Part shown: piece after piece, positions 59,301-64,000 of the stretch
How the letters are laid out: the number at the start of each line of letters is the position of its first letter
How positions within the stretch are numbered: position 1 is the stretch's first letter
Assembly: GCA_031213475.1 (NCBI GenBank)
Contig: JARUPZ010000006.1
Coordinates: 3,129,501 to 3,193,500 of the forward strand
Length of the DNA stretch: 64,000 nt
Origin: Nereocystis luetkeana
Lineage: Eukaryota; Sar; Phaeophyceae; Laminariales; Laminariaceae
Direction of reading: 5' to 3'
Position numbers and translations under genes: made by a program
Notes under the pieces: model-generated
Database searches by the model: none
What the model saw: the letters and a program-made list of their open reading frames with translations, nothing else
What the model was told of the DNA's origin: nothing

Positions 59301-62300
59301 TGTGTGGAAATCGTGCAACTTCGCTGTTCCTCACTCGTCAACGCTCACAAAGTCTGCCTTCTACAACAAGGTACAAACTCACCGATTGTATTGTGGTCGG
59401 CCACACAAAGAATACATGGATTTTTACGTTTTGCCTTTCAAAGTCTCTGTCAGGTATCGTGGTTGACGGACCATGTTTCTTGGTCTTGATATGCACGCTG
59501 GGGTCGGCTTCGTTCGAGTAAATTTCTTGGAAATATAGGCCGGGAAGGTGTGCATGACGTCAAATAAGTTAGATCACAACCAGCATGGGTTTACTTGATG
59601 CGATAGCGACTGTGTCTCATGTGTCATACTAGTGGACGCAGGTCGTACCAATACCTTACGAAGTTCCGGTGGTCAACAAAGTGCCAGAACCACACGTGCT
59701 CATCGTTTACCCTAGACGAGGTGCATTAAGTCCCTATATGGTTCATACCCGTGGCTACGCGTTTGATTAGCCTGTCCAGCATTGCCGCTGTATGGAAGAT
59801 TTTTCGCGTGGAAAATAGGTCGGTAAAATATGTGGTAGTGTGACTTTTCCACCAAACGTGACCCAAAAAGTCATTATGTCGTATTGAAGTTTAAGGCGGA
59901 GTGCAACAACATCTTATGTTTATCTTGGTTGTACACATATATATAGCCTTGGAACATGTTTTCCATGTACAAATTGCAGCGTCCCTTGCTCCCACACCCA
60001 TTATACGTTAAACGTCTGAATGCCTGTGATTCTCTCACCATGCCCGTCGCCTCGAATGTAATGTTTTGTTTTTCTCGCTCCACTGCATGCATCCGCAGCT
60101 GTGTGTGCCAGCGGCTCTTGCTGGCGTCCAAGCTGCACTGGATAGACTCCAGCATGGTGTTCCTCCGCGGCCGTTGGATTACAGGTTATTATGATCGGAT
60201 GTTCAACTATTTTGGTAGATGCCGCCTGCTCCAAGACGTATGCCTCATACCTCGTATGCGTTTGTGGCATTTGCGCCAGTGCTTAAAGAGCCTTGGCATG
60301 AGCAAGAATCACACGTACGTGGTGGGTACGCGGTGTACAATGGAAAACGGCCAGGAAACCTCCCTGCACTCGCGCAGCCGACGTTTTTCCGACACAAATA
60401 CGGCACAAAGGCCCCCCTCAATCATCTCTCTACCGGAAATGTGTACGTCAACACGTGTCACCAAAACATTCGTGTAGAGTGGGGTGGATTGCTTGCACTG
60501 AACCGACCACAGACGCCATAAGCAATCGTACGGCCTGTGACGTATTGAACACATTCAATCCCTCAGCCTTTCCTACTTTACTCTCGCTGGTGTTCAGGCA
60601 TACCGATGTGATAGGTACCCTGAGGCCGACCATGAAACTGGCAGACCGTGCAGTGGATTGGGCTACCATGCCAGGGGAAGAAGCGGCACGAGTGGTGCGC
60701 TACAGTGACTCGAGCCCCGGCTGCCCCCACACATTCCGTGGCATTAAGTACCGCCTTTATGGTGCCCACACCGAAGGGAGGGGTGTTGACGATGATTGTC
60801 CCACCGGTGAAACGGAAATGGTCTTGAAGAGTGCGGCAGCTGAGCCCGGAGACCCCGTCGGTGAGACCTGTCTGTGGGGTTGCATTACAGTCACTGCTTC
60901 CTTATCCCGCCTTTTAGTGCGGTGGTTGCTTGGTTTCGAGATGTAGAATGTTTTTTCAACTTGGGAAGATTTTTCGGTGAACATCGAAAGACCTGGAAAC
61001 CACATATACCGATCGTAAATACGTTTTCCTGTAATTTGCCTGGCTTCGAAAGGGTATAATTTAGGTCTCATAGTTCGAAAACGAAAACGTCGTATACGTT
61101 ACTGCGGCGTACAATTGAGGATGATCGACACTGCGCGCGATGGACGCGGCGGGTGGAGTATATTCGTTTGACGTGGCCTGACCAATACGTGCATAGATCC
61201 GGAATGAAGCGTTGAATGTTTGTTTATGCCGCGTTGCTGCCTCGCATGGAAAACAAACATGTCGATATACGCCATTAGGGAAACGATGAAACCACAGGGG
61301 CCACATCTGGCACCTGAATTTTCGAACGGTGCTCCGAGCAGCATGTATTTTATTTACTCGCGGCATATAGGTTTCTACCGTTGAAACAGCGTTGTTGATA
61401 ACGGTGACCGTTCTAGCCACCTAACGGCTGCCGGTAGTCTGTGAGTCTGAACAGTTCCACACAATTTAAACGTACCGACCGCCAACTCAGCTATAATATA
61501 GATGTTACCCTCGAAGCTTGGCAAGCTCCACAGAGTCAGGCGACACAACGACGAATGCATCCCCGATATACACATACCACCTAACTCCATGCCGGGAAAC
61601 GTAATTTTTGTTTTTGATTAACACTAGGCAAGCGAAACGGAGCTGTTCTTTTCAAGTGCTCGGACGGGACTGGGCTTTGGATCTCGCACATGAGACGAAC
61701 CACCAATAGAATCACAAACGCCCTAGACCAAGACCAGGTTCCTTCGTTCAAGCTCCCGTCGACTTCCGTCCTGCCCAAGGACGTCGTGGATGGCCTGCCT
61801 TGTCTCCCCACACCTTCTCTCTACGTGCCCTTCGGCGAGCGACCATCTACGTTCCAAGAGGTACCTAACCGAAACACTCTTGACGACGAATATACTCGAG
61901 TAAAAGTCCGTTCGAAGATGAAGCACTACTCACAACATTTGAGCTTCTACTAAAAGCGTATATGTGGTAGGATCTCGCAAATGAAGCGGTACATTGATGG
62001 TGCGTGGTCACGCTACGCTACGAATTGCAAGTATGTATCGGATGTCGAGACCTGTGGGGATATTTGATAGGGGTGTGTTGATGGTGTTCTCATACTGAGC
62101 TTACTTGTAAGAAATATTTCCTGTAGTCACAAAACAGGCTGTACCAGAAGTACAGATCGACTGGTGAAAACTAATAAGTACGAACGTTCGAGCACGGTAC
62201 TATCAGTGCGCAAGGAAAACGCTACGATAGAGGTGTGGTAAGTCATTTCGCATCCCTTCTTAACGAACACAACAGCAACATATCCAAAGTGGCATATGAT

Positions 62301-63895
62301 CACCCGGAAAAAACGAGTACCTGATATAATACACAAAGAAGGGTGAATAATCACTCGGCCAAGTCGATTAATCACGAGGCAAAACAGATTGAACCAAAGT
62401 ATAGAACTGTATTACTCGTCCAGCAGTCCTCCTCAGCACAACAAGACGCCGCACGCCGTTTGTCGGGTGGCATGCAAAGTGAAATGTTTTGAACGCCCTC
62501 CTGTGCTTGCCGGCTCGTACTTCTCCGTGCTGGCGCTGAGCAACACCGGCCAGCTCTCGTCAAACGTTGTTTACGCATATCGTCATATATGCTAACACAG
62601 TTTTCTGTACGCAGAAGCACACACAACAGTAAGTAGCGCAACCATTGTTTTATGTGCCAGTGCACATCATAGTCTGACACATGTTTTCGGTGGATGCTGG
62701 ACAAGTTTTGAGAGTGAAAAATATACTGCCGAACTTAGGCAAATACCAATTGTTCAGTGGACACTTCGATTTCGAAAGTAGCGCATTTCATCCTTGACGA
62801 CGCAAACCCACGATGCATGGGAAAGACAAATATTTCTCAGACGCGTAGAGTAAACACTTTCGACGTATTTTTCGAAATACCACGTTACCCTTAGCATAGT
62901 TCCAATTCACTAAGTAGATGCTAACATTGACGTAGGCATATGACAGATAGTTCCTCGGGCACTCCAAATGGCCTTTAGCGCAGGGGTCTCCGTTCATGTC
63001 ACCCCTTAGTTTGCCTTTGCTTCCTCGGAATGGTTTGAGTGGCCGACCTTGCAGCTTCTGACATACATCGTGTAACAACCAACGCATTCAGAACAGTTCA
63101 GACGCGATGCAAAGTGCCGGTAGGTCACGCAGCGCGCCGTCAGATATGGTGGATGACAAAGTATTGGGTCTAGTATTAAAAATGGTTTGGCTTCTGTAGC
63201 CTCTGCGACTTGGCCTTCACCTCTCACGGGCAATTCATTCACAAACGGTTTCGAGGTGGATGCCTACTCCGGTCAAATCTCGCGGGAGGGGTTACATGCC
63301 TATCTACGCCAAGCAGGAGCGTGCACCGGTCGGGCTCCGAGGGTCTTTAGTCGAGAACCTCGATACAGTATCCGGAACATGCGAATGAGGAACAAAGACA
63401 AATCCCAAACCGATTCACAGTCCGATATTCTAGGAATACAAAAAGAAAAATCGTAAAACACAACAAATGCGGGTACTCAGACGATATTGGGGCATTCAGC
63501 CTACACAAAGTTGGCTAGAAAAGCGTTGACCGAAACTGTCCTACTCCCATCGTAGCATGCGTCTGGTCGGGTGTTGTACCTTCACTTTTTTCACCACTGT
63601 TAGAGTTGTGTGACGCATGCAGCACTTTCGGGGCGTCGTTCGTCGCTCTCCCGTGGCCTGAATTACGCCCCGCCATGCACAGGTGTGGGTGTCCGTCGAC
63701 AACGGGATCGCGTATGTGCACAGCGACTTCTACAACGGGGCCGCGAGCACCTCTCAGTGTGAACGGCTGACCGCGGCCATCCAGGAGGTCGGCCAACTGG
63801 ACACCATCAAGGTCGTGCTCCTCATGGGCGGCGAATACAGCTACGGAAACGGCATAAACCTCAACACGATCGAAGCCAGCGCAGACCCGGACATG
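56308..63895 (+). CDS. HypX/HoxX-like formyltransferase-decarbonylase, 3'-incomplete
   Basis: Seven exons joined by GT-AG introns give 1203 bases (401 codons) with consistent phases throughout. The gene then runs off the window; bacterial HypX is about 550-580 residues. Residues 1-~130 form the formyl-transferase domain: start MRILFLTNAHNG, then PDAIVAPF, IVHPGVRGDRGVSSIDWA with His77, and WGVTILQADEEMDAGDVW with Asp110. His and Asp are the positions equivalent to the formyl-transferase catalytic pair. Residues ~160-330 are the linker, with LDY, LRPTMKLADRAVDW and LWISHMR. From ~331 the enoyl-CoA-hydratase-like domain begins, with SDFYNGAASTSQCERL and VVLLMGGEYSYGNGINLN. In bacteria this protein passes formyl from N10-formyl-tetrahydrofolate to CoA and releases CO for [NiFe]-hydrogenase cofactor assembly. 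Its role in a eukaryote is unknown. A ~20-residue acidic/polar insertion around 225-248 appears lineage-specific. Confidence 0.93.
56681..56823. mobile_element. Small inverted-repeat element in intron 1
   Basis: TTCAGAAC...GGAAATGTGCTAC at 56681-56714 is mirrored by GTAGCACATTTCC...TTCTGAA at 56788-56823, giving terminal inverted repeats of about 34-36 bp around a ~73 bp core. It is non-coding. It looks like a MITE or a long hairpin. It is unrelated in sequence to the MITE family at 35111. Confidence 0.7.
56817..57013. repeat. Segment of intron 1 repeated in intron 2
   Basis: About 200 bases align with 57889-58086 in the next intron: 'acggggttcctgga.ccc' / 'acggggtttctgaaccc', then 'aaatcgtcgg.atg', a 'ggcca.gggattat' block, 'gatgca.ttt.ctctt' and 'ctccttcagtgaagag'. 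Roughly two thirds of positions match by eye. The direct orientation suggests either an old intragenic duplication or two insertions of one element. Confidence 0.65.
57542..57749 (+). CDS. HypX-like exon 2
   Basis: Acceptor 'gggacgttcag' and donor GCGG|GTAGGT, ending in phase 1. Encodes residues 28-96, including SFGPDAIVAPFLTKRVPERL, IVHPGVRGDRG and SSIDWAL. A second possible donor (AAAG|GTGCGG, 57744) also keeps phase but would drop two residues. The chosen site fits the family spacing and donor consensus better. Confidence 0.92.
57889..58086. repeat. Segment of intron 2 related to intron 1
   Basis: Partner of 56817-57013. The weaker sequence just before it (57850-57888) resembles the right end of the inverted-repeat element in intron 1, so the repeated unit may include that element's edge. 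Confidence 0.65.
59252..59370 (+). CDS. HypX-like exon 3
   Basis: Acceptor 'ttctatgccag', donor AACAAG|GTACAA. Encodes residues 97-136: EWGVTILQADEEMDAGDVW, then a T-K-S-A-F-Y-N-K end matching the family 'K.SLYR' segment. It carries the Asp of the MDAG motif. Ends in phase 0. Confidence 0.93.
60099..60184 (+). CDS. HypX-like exon 4
   Basis: An 86-base exon too short to stand out as a frame. Acceptor 'gcatccgcag', donor TTACAG|GTTATT, ending in phase 2. It encodes residues 137-164, a helix (ALAGVQAALDRLQHG) and PPRPLDY, equivalent to the family 'AV.AVL.AV.RF..G...PEPLDY' segment. Phase and residue count match both neighbouring exons exactly. Confidence 0.88.
60598..60860 (+). CDS. HypX-like exon 5
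   Basis: Acceptor 'ctggtgttcag', donor GTCG|GTGAGA, ending in phase 1. Encodes residues 165-252: HTDVIGTLRPTMKLADRAVD, a helix with EEAARVVRYSDSSPGC, YRLYGAHTEG, an unusual acidic insertion, and PGDPV. It forms the folate-domain C-terminal part and linker. Confidence 0.93.
61628..61860 (+). CDS. HypX-like exon 6
   Basis: Acceptor 'gattaacactag', donor CAAGAG|GTACCT, ending in phase 0. Encodes residues 253-330: GKRNGAV, DGTGLWISHMR, VPSFKLPSTSVL, VVDGLPCLP and RPSTFQE. The order and spacing match the HypX segment just before the hydratase-like domain. Confidence 0.92.
63683..63895 (+). CDS. HypX-like exon 7
   Basis: Acceptor 'cgccatgcacag', donor GACATG|GTGAGA. Encodes residues 331-401: the first strand (NGIAYVHSDFYNGAAST), helix SQCERLTAAIQEV, and VVLLMGGEYSYGNGINLNTI, followed by an EASADPDM end. 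SDFYNGA and the MGG..SNG-like block are HypX hallmarks within the crotonase fold. Remaining exons lie beyond 64000. Confidence 0.95.
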
Positions 63896-64000
63896 GTGAG
63901 AAATCGATCCTCGTGGTTTGCGTACAAACACTGCCAAATGCACGTGTTCATGGTGTTTGACCCACCTATCCTGCACGTGACCAGCGCGATCCAATTGTCA

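Noticed and set aside
1..64000. CRISPR arrays, bacterial operons, ribosome binding sites
   Set aside because: None seen. The repeat arrays have diverged units and no regular unique spacers, and the recognised gene is intron-split.

Overview
The window is eukaryotic nuclear DNA. It has GT-AG introns, several broken non-LTR retrotransposons, small inverted-repeat elements, microsatellites and decayed repeat arrays. No operon-like gene packing, rRNA gene or tRNA gene was found. Long introns, the retroelement types and the CTG/TTG repeats would fit a stramenopile such as a brown alga, but that assignment is tentative and rests on no marker gene.

The one gene recognised with confidence is at the right end. 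Seven exons on the + strand between 56308 and 63895 encode the first ~401 residues of a HypX/HoxX-type protein: an N-terminal formyl-transferase domain, a linker, and the start of an enoyl-CoA-hydratase-like domain. The gene continues past 64000. In bacteria HypX makes the CO ligand of [NiFe]-hydrogenase from formyl-tetrahydrofolate. A spliced nuclear copy is the most unusual thing here.

Layout from left to right: a PIF1/Helitron-type helicase fragment (480-830); retrotransposon 3' ends (1142-1562, 3285-3365); a chain of unidentified, interrupted + strand frames (3682-6306) with a small MITE copy inside; LINE remnants on the - strand (7066-8020, 8170-9400, 11500-14580); a degenerate repeat copy (9660-10570); a 4.6 kb directly repeated unit in two tandem copies (16252-20870 and 20879-24608), with a third fragment at 47690-48310; a decayed composite repeat array (24840-28830) and a smaller one (29110-29560); a possible - strand gene interrupted by one TGA (30277-30876); a third LINE (34140-36650, - strand) carrying a clean MITE insertion; a foldback element (36653-37109); a GC-rich region with protein-like frames (39790-40610); short tandem repeats (42792-42951, 46476-46830); a third MITE copy (49043-49146); a GGTACC-rich repeat island (49500-50085); about 6 kb with nothing recognised; then the HypX-like gene.

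Apart from that gene the window is mostly a transposon graveyard. The retroelements all carry frameshifts or stops and appear inactive. Insertions are nested: a MITE sits in a LINE, and a foldback element sits at the 5' edge of the same LINE. A palindromic 9-mer, TACCWGGTA, recurs across the repeat-rich part far more often than chance predicts and is unexplained.
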